A stretch of DNA of 64,000 nucleotides from Comamonadaceae bacterium (GTDB lineage Bacteria > Pseudomonadota > Gammaproteobacteria > Burkholderiales > Burkholderiaceae_C). The DNA lies in the NCBI GenBank assembly GCA_009996515.1, contig JAACZV010000009.1, forward strand, positions 102,971-166,970, read 5' to 3'. The notes beneath the pieces are model-generated. The model worked only from the letters and a program-made list of their open reading frames with translations. It did not search any database and had not been told where the DNA came from. Shown in pieces: positions 1 to 9,212 of this stretch. Position 1 is the first letter of the stretch; each line of letters starts with the position of its first letter. Made by a program: the position numbers and the translations under genes.

Positions 1-2
1 TG

Positions 3-2204
3 CCGCTGCCTGGCGGCGCGCGGCTGGCCGCCGCCGTGTCGACCAAGGCCGGTCTGCGGGTGCCGCAGCCGCTGGCCGAGGGCGCCGCCAACCGCGCGCA
101 GCTGACGCTGTCCGAGCTGCAGGCCAGGGACGTGCGGTTGAGCCTGCCCGGCACCCCCAGGCTGCTGACACTGGCCTCGGCCCGGCTGGACAAGGCCAGC
201 GTCGAGCCGGCCGCCCGCAGCCTCAGCCTGGGCCTGCTGACGCTGGACGCGCCTCGCGCCCAGCTCGCCCGCGAGCGCGACGGCCGGCTCAACGTCGCCG
301 CCATGCTGCCGCCCGAGGGCGAGGGCGCCGCGCGCGACGCCGGCCCCGGCTGGAAGCTGCAGCTCGCCGGCCTGGCCGTGGAGCGCGGCGCGCTGCACTG
401 GCACGATGCCGCCGTGCCCGCCGGCGTGACGCCGGTGGCACTAGCCGTCGAGCCGCTGCGGTTGCAGCTGGGCGCCCTGGCCTGGCCGGCCAAGGCGCCC
501 GTGCAGGCCCAGCTGTCGGCCCAGCTCGCGGCGCTGGGCGCCAATGACCGGCCGCAGGCGGCCAGCGCCGGCAGCCTGCAGTGGCGCGGTCGCCTGGGGC
601 TGGCGCCGCTGTCGGCCAGCGGCAGCCTGCAGGCCAAGGCGCTGCCGCTGCAATTGCTGACGGCCTACCTCGACCCGGCCTGGGGGCTGCAGCTGCAGCG
701 TGCCGAGCTGGGGTTGGCGACCGAGTTCAGCGCCAGCCAGCAGGCCGGCGGCAGCTGGTCGGCCAGCGTCGGCGGCGATGTCCGCGTGGGGCCGCTCATC
801 GTCACGCAGGTGCGCACGCTCGACGGCGAGCGCGTCGTCGGGGAAGAGCTGCTGAGCTGGCAGCAGCTGCAGCTGGACGGCCTCAAGCTGGCGCTGGCGC
901 CGGGCGCACCGCCGCGCCTGGTCGTGCGCGAGGCCCAGCTGGACGATGCCTATGCCCGCCTCATCGTCAACGAGCAGGGCCGCTTCAATCTGCGCGACAT
1001 CGGCCCGGCCGAGGCGGCGTCTGCCGCATCCGCTGCGTCTGCTGCGTCAGCCGCAGCGGCCCCCACGCCGGAGTTCGCGGCCGAACGCATCCGCGTCAGC
1101 CGCGGCACCGTCGACTTCAGCGACCGCTACGTGCGCCCCAACTACAGCGCCCGCCTGACCGAGCTGCAGGGTTCGCTGGGCGCGTTCTCATCCGCCAGCC
1201 CGGAGATGGCGCCGCTGACGCTGCGCGGCAAGATCGCCGGCACCGGGCTGCTGGAGATCGACGGCCAGCTCAAGCCCGGTGCGCCGCTGGCCATGGACGT
1301 GGCCGCCAACGCCACCGACATCGAGCTCGCGCCGCTGTCGCCCTACGCCGGCAAGTACGCGGGCTACGCCATCGAGCGCGGCAAGCTGTCCACCAAGCTG
1401 CGCTACAAGGTCGAGCCCGGCGGCCAGCTGGTGGCCAGCAACCAGATCATCCTCAACCAGCTCACCTTCGGCGACAAGGTCGACAGCCCGGACGCGACGA
1501 CGCTGCCGGTGCGCTTCGCCGTCGCGCTGCTGAAGGACCGCAACGGCGTCATCGACGTGAACCTGCCCGTCAGCGGCTCGCTGAAAGACCCCGAGTTCAG
1601 CGTCGGCGGCATTGTCTGGAAGCTCATCCTCAACCTCATCGGCAAGGCGCTGACCTCGCCGTTCGCGCTGTTCAGTGGCAGCGACACCCCGGAGGAGGCG
1701 CAGATCGCCTTCCGGCCCGGCAGCGTGGAGCTGTCCGCCATCGACCAGCTGGACCGCATCGCCAAGCTGCTGGTCGACAAGCCCGGCGTGCAGCTGACGC
1801 TGACCGGCTGGGCCGGCATCGCGGCCGAGAGCCAGGCCATCCGCGAGCAGCGCCTGGCCCAGGCCCTGCGCGCCGAGACCGCGCTGCTGACCAACCCGGC
1901 GCCGGATGCGGCGCTCAGGCGCCTCTACCAGAACAGCAAGCTGCCCAACAAGCCGAAGAACCTCATCGGCCTGCCCAAGGACTTGCCGCCGGAGCAGATG
2001 CGTGGCCTGCTGCTGGGCAGTTATGCCGTCGACGACGAAGCCCTGCGCCAGCTGGCCCTGGCGCGCGCCACCGCCGTGCGCGACGCGCTGCTGGCCCGCG
2101 GCGCGCCCAATGCCCGCGTCTTCGTCGCTGCGCCCAAGGTCTGCGACCAGGCTTGCGACGAGGTCTGGCGCCCCCATGTCGAGATGACCCTCGGCGCCCA
2201 TTGA
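3..2204 (+). CDS. DUF748 family envelope protein, 5' end missing
   Basis: The reading frame is open to the left window edge, so the true start lies upstream; a GTG at position 36 is only an internal start candidate. The visible 730 or so residues show the low-complexity, beta-rich AsmA-like composition typical of DUF748 proteins, which usually exceed 1000 aa. An Ala/Ser-rich linker near 1010-1070 separates the AsmA-like part from a region rich in long-chain apolar segments. The C-terminal 170 residues (RPGSVELSAIDQLDRIAKLL and following) look like an OmpA-type peptidoglycan-associated fold. DUF748 proteins are thought to sit in the periplasm between the membranes; the role here is inferred from family only. 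It ends 9 bases before msrA. Confidence 0.8.
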   Translation, partial: PLPGGARLAAAVSTKAGLRVPQPLAEGAANRAQLTLSELQARDVRLSLPGTPRLLTLASARLDKASVEPAARSLSLGLLTLDAPRAQLARERDGRLNVAAMLPPEGEGAARDAGPGWKLQLAGLAVERGALHWHDAAVPAGVTPVALAVEPLRLQLGALAWPAKAPVQAQLSAQLAALGANDRPQAASAGSLQWRGRLGLAPLSASGSLQAKALPLQLLTAYLDPAWGLQLQRAELGLATEFSASQQAGGSWSASVGGDVRVGPLIVTQVRTLDGERVVGEELLSWQQLQLDGLKLALAPGAPPRLVVREAQLDDAYARLIVNEQGRFNLRDIGPAEAASAASAASAASAAAAPTPEFAAERIRVSRGTVDFSDRYVRPNYSARLTELQGSLGAFSSASPEMAPLTLRGKIAGTGLLEIDGQLKPGAPLAMDVAANATDIELAPLSPYAGKYAGYAIERGKLSTKLRYKVEPGGQLVASNQIILNQLTFGDKVDSPDATTLPVRFAVALLKDRNGVIDVNLPVSGSLKDPEFSVGGIVWKLILNLIGKALTSPFALFSGSDTPEEAQIAFRPGSVELSAIDQLDRIAKLLVDKPGVQLTLTGWAGIAAESQAIREQRLAQALRAETALLTNPAPDAALRRLYQNSKLPNKPKNLIGLPKDLPPEQMRGLLLGSYAVDDEALRQLALARATAVRDALLARGAPNARVFVAAPKVCDQACDEVWRPHVEMTLGAH

Positions 2205-2213
2205 AAGCCATCG

Positions 2214-2750
2214 ATGTCCGCAACGAATCTTGAACGCATCACCCTGGCCGGCGGCTGTTTCTGGTGCCTGGAAGCCGTCTACGAGCGCGTGCGCGGCGTG
2301 CACCACGTCGAGAACGGCTACAGCAACGGCCAGGCCGCCCACCCCAACTACGAACAGGTCTGCAGCGGCAACACCGGCCACGCGGAGGTGGTGCGCATCG
2401 ACTTCGCCCCCGCCGAGGTCTCGCTGCGCGAGCTGCTGGAGGTCTTCTTCACCATCCACGACCCGACCACGCTGAACCGCCAGGGCGCCGACGTGGGCAG
2501 CCAGTACCGCTCCGGCATCTACTGGCACACCGAGGCGCAGCGCGCGCTCGCGGCCGAGGTGCTGCAGGAGGCCAATGCTCACCATGGCGGCCGCGTCGTC
2601 ACCGAGCTGCTGCCCGAGACCAACTACCACGCGGCCGAGGCCTATCACCAGCACTACTACGCCCGCAACCCCGACCAGGGCTATTGCGCCTTCGTCGTCG
2701 CGGGCAAGGTGGACAAGTTCCTCGCCAGCTTCAAGCGGCTCGTCAAGTGA
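2214..2750 (+). CDS. msrA: Peptide-methionine (S)-S-oxide reductase MsrA
   Basis: Reduces methionine S-sulfoxide in proteins and free methionine using thioredoxin. The 178-aa length is normal for the family. The active-site motif GCFWCLEAVY lies near residue 14, with the catalytic Cys at the first position of the CFW segment; GYSNGQ and the HY(Y) segment AYHQHYYARN are also typical. The ATG follows the DUF748 stop by 9 bases. The stop codon TGA shares its final A with the ATG of the downstream ABC ATPase, which implies translational coupling of a repair enzyme to a transporter, an unusual pairing. Confidence 0.96.
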   Translation: MSATNLERITLAGGCFWCLEAVYERVRGVHHVENGYSNGQAAHPNYEQVCSGNTGHAEVVRIDFAPAEVSLRELLEVFFTIHDPTTLNRQGADVGSQYRSGIYWHTEAQRALAAEVLQEANAHHGGRVVTELLPETNYHAAEAYHQHYYARNPDQGYCAFVVAGKVDKFLASFKRLVK

Positions 2751-3394
2751 TGCTGGCCTGGCAGGGCCTGGCCCATCGCTACGCGGGCGCCGAGCAAGCC
2801 CTGCGCTATGCCGACTTCACACTCGGCAGCGGGCGGCATCTGCTACTGCGCGGCGCCTCGGGTTCGGGCAAGTCCACGCTGCTGGCCTTGCTGGCGGGCC
2901 TGCTGCGCGTGCAGCAGGGCATGCTGAACGTTGCCGGCACCGAACTGGCCGGCATGAGCCCGCGGGCACTGGACGCCTGGCGCGGCGCGACGCTGGGCGT
3001 GGTGCCGCAGCGCCTGCATCTGAGCGAGGCCCTGACGGTGGCGGAGAACCTCGCGCTGCCGGCGCTGGCGGCGGGGCAGGGCGCCGACCCCGCGCGTGCG
3101 GCCGAGCTGCTGCAGGCGCTGGGCATCGCCGCGCTGTCGGGCCGCCGGCCGCACCAGCTCAGCGTGGGTCAGGCCCAGCGCGTGGCGCTGGCCCGTGCGC
3201 TGATGCGCCGGCCGCGCCTGCTGCTGGCCGACGAGCCCAGCGCCAACCTGGACGACGGGCACACCGCCAACATGCTGGCGCTGCTGCTGGACACGGCCCG
3301 GCGCGAGGGCTGCACGCTGGTCGTCGCCAGCCACGATGCCCGGGTCGTCCAGGCCTTGAATGCGCGTGACGATGTGGCGGAGGTGGTGCTGTGA
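2750..3394 (+). CDS. ABC transporter ATP-binding protein (LolD/MacB-like)
   Basis: A 214-aa ATPase subunit. Walker A is GASGSGKST (near residue 37), the signature is LSVGQAQR, and Walker B is RLLLADEPSANLD, followed by the switch His in VASHD. The chosen ATG overlaps the msrA stop by one base; longer upstream frames have no conserved sequence. It overlaps the downstream FtsX-like permease by four bases, so both subunits are made together. The small size and the partner place it in the mechanotransmission family (LolD, MacB), which acts on lipoproteins or periplasmic substrates rather than importing solutes. With the following permease and DUF3299 gene it matches the order of PA4064-PA4066 of Pseudomonas aeruginosa, a zinc-responsive locus. 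Confidence 0.9.
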   Translation: MLAWQGLAHRYAGAEQALRYADFTLGSGRHLLLRGASGSGKSTLLALLAGLLRVQQGMLNVAGTELAGMSPRALDAWRGATLGVVPQRLHLSEALTVAENLALPALAAGQGADPARAAELLQALGIAALSGRRPHQLSVGQAQRVALARALMRRPRLLLADEPSANLDDGHTANMLALLLDTARREGCTLVVASHDARVVQALNARDDVAEVVL

Positions 3395-4584
3395 TCCGCC
3401 TCGCCTGGAAATACCTCTGGTCCAGCCCGCTGACGACCGCGCTCAACCTGCTGCTGCTGACGCTGGGCCTGGCGGCCGTCACCTTCGTGCTGCGCGCCAG
3501 CGCCCAGGTCGAGTCCGGGCTCAGGCGCGACCTGGCCGGCATCGACCTCGTCGTCGGCGCCAAGGGCAGCCCCATGCAGATCATGCTGGCCGGCGTCTTC
3601 CACCTGGACGCACCGACCGGCAACATCCCGCTGGCGACCCTGGAGTCGCTGAAGCGCCAGCCGCTGGTCGCTCAGGCCGTGCCACTGTCGCTGGGCGATG
3701 CCTTCCGCGGCTTCCGCATCGTGGGCACGACGCCGGACTACCTGGAGCTGTACGGCGCGAAGCTGGGGCAGGGCGCTGCCTGGACGAAGCCGATGCAGGC
3801 CGTGCTGGGCGCCGAGGTCGCGCGCGCGAGCGGGCTCAAGGTCGGCGACCGCTTTGCCGGCAGCCATGGGCTGGGCGAGGGCGGCGGCGCGCATGGCGAC
3901 CATCTCTTCGAGGTGGTGGGCGTGCTGGCCGACTCGAGCAGCGTGCTGGACCGCCTGGTGCTGACGGACCTGGCGTCGGTGTGGGAGGTGCACGAGGAAC
4001 ACCACGCGGGCGAGGTTCACGAGGACGCCGAGCAGCGGCGCGAGACCACGCTGATCCTGGTGCGCTACCGCAGCCCGCTGGCGGCCGTCATGCTGCCGCG
4101 CTGGGTCAATGCCCAGGACGGCCTGCAGTCGGCCGCGCCGGCGCTGGAAACGGCGCGGCTGATGCGGCTGGTGGGGGCCGGCACCGAGGTGCTGCGCGGT
4201 TTCGGCATCGTGCTGCTGGCCGCCGCCGGCCTGTCGGTCTGGGTGGCGCTGCTGCATGCCGTGCGTGCGCGCCAGGGCGACCTGGCCATGCTGCGCATGC
4301 TGGGCGCGCCGGCCTCGCGCGTCGCCGCGCTGATCGCGCTGGAGGCGGTGCTGCTGGCCGGCCTGGCGGCCGCGCTGGGCCTGCTCGCGGGGCATGGGCT
4401 GGTGGCGCTGCTGGAGCGGCTGCTGGCCGCGCGGCAGTCGCTGCGCCTGGGCCCGCTGGGCTGGAGCGAGGCCGAATGGCTGGTGCCGCTGCTGGCCACG
4501 GCGCTCGCGCTGCTGGCCGCCGCCTGGCCCGCGTGGCGGGCCTACCGGCTGGACGTCACCACCTTGCTGCAAGCGCCGCGCTGA
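3391..4584 (+). CDS. FtsX-like ABC permease with His-rich loop
   Basis: A 397-aa permease with one N-terminal membrane segment (about residues 16-36), a long periplasmic domain, and three C-terminal membrane segments from about residue 270, the FtsX/MacB layout. It begins with GTG inside the end of the ATPase gene. The periplasmic domain holds two histidine clusters: residues about 159-171 (HGLGEGGGAHGDH) and about 200-211 (VHEEHHAGEVHED), which could bind Zn or another transition metal. That fits homologues in Zur-controlled Pseudomonas loci. Metal binding here is inference from composition. Confidence 0.88.
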   Translation: MIRLAWKYLWSSPLTTALNLLLLTLGLAAVTFVLRASAQVESGLRRDLAGIDLVVGAKGSPMQIMLAGVFHLDAPTGNIPLATLESLKRQPLVAQAVPLSLGDAFRGFRIVGTTPDYLELYGAKLGQGAAWTKPMQAVLGAEVARASGLKVGDRFAGSHGLGEGGGAHGDHLFEVVGVLADSSSVLDRLVLTDLASVWEVHEEHHAGEVHEDAEQRRETTLILVRYRSPLAAVMLPRWVNAQDGLQSAAPALETARLMRLVGAGTEVLRGFGIVLLAAAGLSVWVALLHAVRARQGDLAMLRMLGAPASRVAALIALEAVLLAGLAAALGLLAGHGLVALLERLLAARQSLRLGPLGWSEAEWLVPLLATALALLAAAWPAWRAYRLDVTTLLQAPR

Positions 4585-4602
4585 ACGCCGACAATCGCCA
4601 CC

Positions 4603-5091
4603 ATGAAGTTCAAAGCCCTCGCTCTCGTCCTTGCGCTGTCCGCCTCGGCAGCCTTCGCTCAGACCGCGCCCAGCATCGGCCAGGGCCCCGGCTACCACGA
4701 TCCGCGCAGCCCCTTCAAGCCGCTGGAGGAACGCGCGGACATCCTGTCGTGGAAGCTGCTGTCCCAGGTCACGGCCCGAGCCGAGAAGAAGAAGATCATC
4801 CCGACCTTCCCGGCGGCCGTGCAGGCGCTGGACCGCAAGACGGTCAAGGTGCAGGGCTTCATGATGCCGCTGGAGGCGGGCGACAAGCAGCAGCATTTCC
4901 TGCTGTCCGCCGTGCCGACGACCTGCTCCTTCTGCGTGCCCGCGGGGCCCGAGGGCCTGGTGGAGGTGCGCACCAAGAAGCCGGTGCGCTACACGCTGGA
5001 GCCGGTCGTCGTCGAGGGCCAGCTGGCCGTGCTCAGCGACGACCCCTACGGCCTGTACTACCGTGTCGAGGACGGCAACGCCGTCCACTGA
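4603..5091 (+). CDS. DUF3299 domain periplasmic protein
   Basis: A 162-aa protein with a clear signal peptide (MKFKALALVLALSASAAFAQ, probable cleavage after AFA). The rest matches the DUF3299 pattern, with VKVQGFMMPLEAG and the CxxC segment TTCSFCVPAGP around residue 108. In Pseudomonas the same domain is encoded right after a LolD-like ATPase and FtsX-like permease, as here, and is tied to zinc limitation. The Cys pair could bind metal or take part in thiol chemistry; neither is shown by sequence alone. It lies 18 bases after the permease and ends 2 bases before the convergent pdxH stop. Confidence 0.85.
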   Translation: MKFKALALVLALSASAAFAQTAPSIGQGPGYHDPRSPFKPLEERADILSWKLLSQVTARAEKKKIIPTFPAAVQALDRKTVKVQGFMMPLEAGDKQQHFLLSAVPTTCSFCVPAGPEGLVEVRTKKPVRYTLEPVVVEGQLAVLSDDPYGLYYRVEDGNAVH

Positions 5092-5093
5092 GG

Positions 5094-5729
5094 CTAGGGC
5101 GCAAGGCGCTCGCGCAGCCAGTCGGCGCCGTCCAGCCTGAAGCGCAGGCGGTCGTGCAGCCGCGAGCGGCGGCCCTGCCAGAACTCGAACATGTCCGGCA
5201 CCAGCCGGAAGCCGCCCCAGTGCGGCGGTCGCTCCGGGTTCAGGCCGTGCTGCACGGCGGCCTTGGCGGCGTTGGCCACCAGCACCGCGCGGCCGCTGAT
5301 GACGCGGCTCTGCGGCGAGGCCCAGGCGCCCAGCCGCGAATCCAGCGGGCGGCTCTTGAAGTAGTCGTCCGACTCCTGGGCCGAGGTCTTCTCGACGCGG
5401 CCCTCGATGCGCACGACGCGCTCCATCTCCACCCAATGGAACTGCAGCGCCGCATAAGGGTTCTGCGCCAGCTCCTGGCCCTTGCGGCTGTCGTAGTTGG
5501 TGAACCAGACCAGGCCGCGCGCGTCGCAGCCCTTGAGCAGCACGACGCGCGTCGACGGCCGCCCGCCCGCACCGACGGTCGCCACCGTCATCGCCGTGGG
5601 CTCCGACACGTCGTGGGCGATGGCCTCATCCATCCAGCGTTGGAACAGCGCCAGCGGGCCGTCCGTGGCCTGGGCCTCGTCCAGTTCCCCCAGTTCGTAG
5701 CTCTTTCGAAATTCACTCAGCTTGCTCAT
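5094..5729 (-). CDS. pdxH: Pyridoxamine 5'-phosphate oxidase PdxH
   Basis: FMN-dependent oxidation of pyridoxine or pyridoxamine 5'-phosphate to pyridoxal 5'-phosphate in the cytoplasm. The 211-aa protein begins [12 protein letters not shown] and contains the conserved FMN/substrate segments [38 protein letters not shown] and the C-terminal signature [17 protein letters not shown]. Length and motifs are complete. It converges on the DUF3299 gene with only two bases between the stops and is divergent from the MocA-like gene across about 130 bases that must hold both promoters. Confidence 0.97.
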   Translation of the reverse strand: MSKLSEFRKSYELGELDEAQATDGPLALFQRWMDEAIAHDVSEPTAMTVATVGAGGRPSTRVVLLKGCDARGLVWFTNYDSRKGQELAQNPYAALQFHWVEMERVVRIEGRVEKTSAQESDDYFKSRPLDSRLGAWASPQSRVISGRAVLVANAAKAAVQHGLNPERPPHWGGFRLVPDMFEFWQGRRSRLHDRLRFRLDGADWLRERLAP

Positions 5730-5862
5730 GGGACGAAGTATGCAGACCTTCCCTTAAGTGAACCTACCAGTTTCAAGTGCAAGGCCACTGGGCATGCTTG
5801 TGGCACCGCAGCAAACGGCGCAGACCGTCGCTAGGCAGAGGGCTTGGAAGGATTGATTGCAA

Positions 5863-6468
5863 ATGACAAAGCGACGCCCCGCCGTCGTCGTGCTGGCCGC
5901 TGGACGCGGCTCGCGGTTCAGAGGCTCAGGCCACAAGCTCGAGCAGCGCCTGAGCGCTGCCTCCCCCGACACGGTACTGGCCTCCAGCCTGCACCATGCC
6001 ATCGCGACACAGCTGCCCATGCTCGTCGTGACGACCTCGGCCCTGGCGCCCGTGGTCCAAAGGCTGGTCCCGGCGCGCGATGTGCTGATCCTGCCCGAAC
6101 GTGATGCCCAGGGCCGACCGCACCCCGTCGGCATGGGGCACTCCATCGCCGCCGGCGTCAGCGCCACCGGGGATGCGGACGGCTGGCTCATCCTGCCGGC
6201 CGACATGCCCCTGATCCAGCCCGCCACCATCCTGGCCATTGCCGAGGGGCTGGAGCGCTACCCCGTCTGCTATGCCCAGCACCGTGGCCTCCAGGGCCAT
6301 CCGGTCGGCTTCGGCACGGAGCTCTATTCCGAACTGGTGGGCCTGCAGGGCGACGAGGGCGCGCGGCGCATCGTGGCGCGCTATGCCGCCCAGCCCATCG
6401 CCGTGGACGACCCCGGCGTGCGCATCGACGTGGACACCATCGAAGACCTGGCCCGGCTGCAGGGCTAG
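5863..6468 (+). CDS. MobA/MocA-like nucleotidyltransferase
   Basis: A 201-aa member of the NTP-transferase family that includes MocA, which attaches CMP to molybdopterin for xanthine-dehydrogenase-type enzymes. The N-terminal nucleotide-binding motif is LAAGRGSRFRGSGHK, the metal Asp is in LPADMPLI, and GHPVGFG is also typical of MocA. The ATG at 5863 is preferred over a TTG at 5857 because GGAAGGA sits about 10 bases upstream of the ATG. The urate pathway later in the window would need a molybdenum xanthine dehydrogenase, which is not present here, so a link is possible but not shown. Confidence 0.82.
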   Translation: MTKRRPAVVVLAAGRGSRFRGSGHKLEQRLSAASPDTVLASSLHHAIATQLPMLVVTTSALAPVVQRLVPARDVLILPERDAQGRPHPVGMGHSIAAGVSATGDADGWLILPADMPLIQPATILAIAEGLERYPVCYAQHRGLQGHPVGFGTELYSELVGLQGDEGARRIVARYAAQPIAVDDPGVRIDVDTIEDLARLQG

Positions 6469-6475
6469 GTGCGGC

Positions 6476-7108
6476 TCACAGCGGCGCGCACAGGCCGTGC
6501 TGCGCGGCCAGATGGGCTTGACGCTCCAGCTCCATGTCGCGGATGCCGTGCTCGCGCAAGCCCTGAACGGTGCGCAGCAGATAGTCCAGCGTCGTGCCAT
6601 AGCGGCCGCTGGCATGGCGGAAGATGTGCAGCAGCTCGGGCTCATGCAGCGGCCCGGTCCAGTTCGGGCTGCGCCGCGACAGCGTGAAGGCCAGCGCACG
6701 CAGCCGGCCCGAGGGCGTGTCGCAGTTCAGCCAGCGTGGCTCGTAGACGCCGTTGGGCATCTCGCGCGCCCACAGCTGCGGCAGCACGGCCTCGCCGGCT
6801 TCGCGCGGAACGCGGTAGACCAGCCCCCGGCAGCTGCCGCCCGAGACCAGGGCCAGCACCAGGCCCGGCTGCTGCGGCGAGCCGCGGTTCACGCGCGAGC
6901 GCATGCGCAGCACACGGTGAAAGCCCAGCACGCGAGCAGGCAGGGCCTGGGCATACTCGAAATCCGGCCGCCAGATCAGTGAGCCGTAGGCGAACAGCAG
7001 CAGATCGTTGCCGCTGGAGCGCCATTCGGCCGTCGTGCGCTGCAGCAGTTGCGAGCTGCGGGCCGGCCCGTGGGGAAGCTGGATTGCCTGAGACGCCATG
7101 CCTGCCAT
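6476..7108 (-). CDS. ChaC-like gamma-glutamylcyclotransferase
   Basis: Probable glutathione-specific gamma-glutamylcyclotransferase, releasing 5-oxoproline and Cys-Gly. The substrate-binding signature FAYGSLIW lies about 35 residues from the chosen start, and the family segments GGSCRGLVYRV and the YLLRTVQGLREHGI region follow. The start is uncertain: ATG at 7108 or at 7099; the frame also extends to 7156 but without conserved sequence or ribosome binding site. It is divergent from edd. Confidence 0.85.
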   Translation of the reverse strand: MAGMASQAIQLPHGPARSSQLLQRTTAEWRSSGNDLLLFAYGSLIWRPDFEYAQALPARVLGFHRVLRMRSRVNRGSPQQPGLVLALVSGGSCRGLVYRVPREAGEAVLPQLWAREMPNGVYEPRWLNCDTPSGRLRALAFTLSRRSPNWTGPLHEPELLHIFRHASGRYGTTLDYLLRTVQGLREHGIRDMELERQAHLAAQHGLCAPL

Positions 7109-7153
7109 CTTGTCACGTCGGTACCCAGGCCGTAACCCGCAAGCCCCTCTGGG

Positions 7154-7172
7154 CAAGTAATATGGTTACTTG
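7154..7172. promoter_or_regulatory. Perfect inverted repeat upstream of edd
   Basis: CAAGTAATATGGTTACTTG: two perfect 7-base arms (CAAGTAA/TTACTTG) around a 5-base spacer, 45 bases before the edd start. It is the only AT-rich patch in the chaC-edd gap and includes TAATAT, a possible -10 element. The position suggests an operator for a sugar-acid repressor (HexR/RpiR-like control of Entner-Doudoroff genes is common in proteobacteria), but no such regulator gene is in the window. Confidence 0.5.
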
Positions 7173-7217
7173 AATTCCCAAGGGGCGGTTACGTCGACCG
7201 ACTCCAGGAGATACCGC

Positions 7218-9047
7218 ATGAATTCCACCCTCGTTACCGTCACGCAACGCATCCGGGAGCGCAGCGCCCGGCTGCGCGGCGACTACCTGGCCCGCATTGC
7301 CCAGCTCAGCCAGCGCCAGCGCGGCTTCGAGCGCATGGGCTGCGCCAACGTCGCCCACGCCGTCGCGGCGCTGCCGTCCAACGACAAGCTGCGCATCGTC
7401 GCCGAGAAGGCACCGCACCTGGGCATCGTCACGGCCTACAACGACATGCTGTCGGCCCACCAGCCCTACGAGAGCTATCCGGCCCAGATCCGTGCCGAGG
7501 CGCATCGCCTGGGCGCCACCGTGCAGGTGGCCGGCGGCGTGCCCGCCATGTGCGACGGCGTCACGCAAGGCCTGCCCGGCATGGAGCTGAGCCTGTTCTC
7601 GCGCGACACCATCGCAATGAGCACGGCCATTGCGCTGACGCATGACGTCTTCGACGCCGCGCTGCTGCTGGGTATCTGCGACAAGATCGTGCCCGGGCTG
7701 CTCATTGGTGCGCTGCACTTCGGCCATCTGCCCTGCGTCTTCGTGCCGGCCGGCCCCATGGGCACCGGCATCTCCAACAGCGACAAGGCCAAGGTGCGCG
7801 AGCTCTACGCGCAGGGCAAGGTCGGGCGGGACGAGCTGCTGAAGAGCGAGTCCGCCGCCTACCACGGCGCCGGCACCTGCACCTTCTATGGCACGGCCAA
7901 CAGCAACCAGATGCTGCTGGAGGCCATGGGCCTGCACGTGCCCGGCAGCGCCTTCGTGCATCCGCAGGACGAACTGCGCACGGCGCTGACCCGCGAGGCC
8001 GTCGGCACCGCGCTGGACATCAGCGGCCGGCTTGCGGGCAAGCCCGCCAAGCCCATCGGCCAGCTGGTCGACGAGCGCTGCATCGTCAATGCCATGGTGG
8101 CGCTGCTGGCCACCGGCGGCTCGACCAACCACTTGATCCACTGGGTCGCCGTGGCCCGCTCGGCCGGCATCCTGATCGACTGGACGGACTTCTCCGAGCT
8201 GTCGGCCGTCGTGCCGCTGCTGGCGCGCGTCTATCCCAACGGCAGCGCCGACGTGAACCAGTTCCAGGCCGCCGGCGGCCCCGGCTTCGTCATTCGCGAG
8301 CTGCTGGATGCCGGCCTGATGCACGAGGACGTGCTGTCGGTCGGCGGCGATGGGCTGCGCCCCTACAGCTTCGTGCCCGTCGCGGTGGGGCAGGGTGGCG
8401 AGGTCCGCCGCGAGCCGCTGCCCGCGGCCAGCACCGACGACGGCGTCGTGCGTACGGCGGCCGCGCCCTTCAGTGCCACCGGCGGCCTCAAGCTGCTGGC
8501 CGGCAACCTGGGGCGCGCCGTCATCAAGGTCTCGGCCGTGCCCGAAGACCGCCACACGGTCGAGGCGCCTTGCCGCATCTTCACGACGCAAGAGGCCATG
8601 CTGGCCGCGTTCAAGGCCGGCGAGCTGGAGCGCGACGTTGTCGTCGTCGTGCGCTTCCAGGGCCCGCATGCCAACGGCATGCCCGAGCTGCACAAGCTGA
8701 CGCCGCCTCTGGCGGTGCTGCAGGGCAAGGGCTTCCGTGTCGCCCTGGTCACCGACGGCCGCATGAGCGGCGCCTCGGGCAAGGTGCCCGCGGCCATCCA
8801 CGTCAGCCCCGAGGCGCTGGCCGGCGGCCCGCTGGCGCGTCTGCGCGACGGCGACGTCGTGCGCGTCTGCGCGCTGAGCGGCAGCCTGCAGGCCCTGGTC
8901 GACGCGGCCGAGTGGGATGCGCGCGAGGTCGCCCAGCTCACCCCGGCCGAGGCCGACGTCAACGCCCATGGCCTGGGCCGCGAGCTCTTCGCCGGCCTGC
9001 GCCGCAATGTGCTGAGCGCCGAGGAAGGCGCTTGCACCTGGTTGTGA
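7218..9047 (+). CDS. edd: 6-phosphogluconate dehydratase Edd
   Basis: First enzyme of the Entner-Doudoroff split: 6-phosphogluconate to 2-keto-3-deoxy-6-phosphogluconate, with a [4Fe-4S] cluster. The 609-aa protein has the IlvD/Edd signatures [37 protein letters not shown] and [17 protein letters not shown] at 7218 is chosen because AGGAG lies at 7206-7210; an upstream TTG at 7170 lies inside the inverted repeat and has no such site. It is followed by eda after a 165-base gap with two hairpins. Confidence 0.97.
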   Translation: MNSTLVTVTQRIRERSARLRGDYLARIAQLSQRQRGFERMGCANVAHAVAALPSNDKLRIVAEKAPHLGIVTAYNDMLSAHQPYESYPAQIRAEAHRLGATVQVAGGVPAMCDGVTQGLPGMELSLFSRDTIAMSTAIALTHDVFDAALLLGICDKIVPGLLIGALHFGHLPCVFVPAGPMGTGISNSDKAKVRELYAQGKVGRDELLKSESAAYHGAGTCTFYGTANSNQMLLEAMGLHVPGSAFVHPQDELRTALTREAVGTALDISGRLAGKPAKPIGQLVDERCIVNAMVALLATGGSTNHLIHWVAVARSAGILIDWTDFSELSAVVPLLARVYPNGSADVNQFQAAGGPGFVIRELLDAGLMHEDVLSVGGDGLRPYSFVPVAVGQGGEVRREPLPAASTDDGVVRTAAAPFSATGGLKLLAGNLGRAVIKVSAVPEDRHTVEAPCRIFTTQEAMLAAFKAGELERDVVVVVRFQGPHANGMPELHKLTPPLAVLQGKGFRVALVTDGRMSGASGKVPAAIHVSPEALAGGPLARLRDGDVVRVCALSGSLQALVDAAEWDAREVAQLTPAEADVNAHGLGRELFAGLRRNVLSAEEGACTWL

Positions 9048-9115
9048 AGCGAGCCCCCCGCCCCGTCTGGCGGCGCTGAACGCGCACCAACCTGGTCGGT
9101 CCCCCGAGGGGACGC

Positions 9116-9185
9116 CGAAGCCTGCGGCATTGGGCCGCAAGCTTCGCCAGGCGGGCCGGCTCGGGAGCGGCCCAGCGCCCGGCCC
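9116..9185. repeat. Two GC-rich hairpins between edd and eda
   Basis: The edd-eda gap holds two consecutive inverted repeats. The first (9116-9146) has outer arms CGAAGC/GCTTCG and inner arms GCGGC/GCCGC. The second (9153-9185) has arms GGGCCGG/CCGGCCC. Neither is followed by a T run, so they look less like terminators than like an intergenic repeat (REP-type) or mRNA stabilising structures that tune edd relative to eda. Confidence 0.5.
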
Positions 9186-9212
9186 GAATACCGCGGTTTC
9201 ATGGAGAACGAA

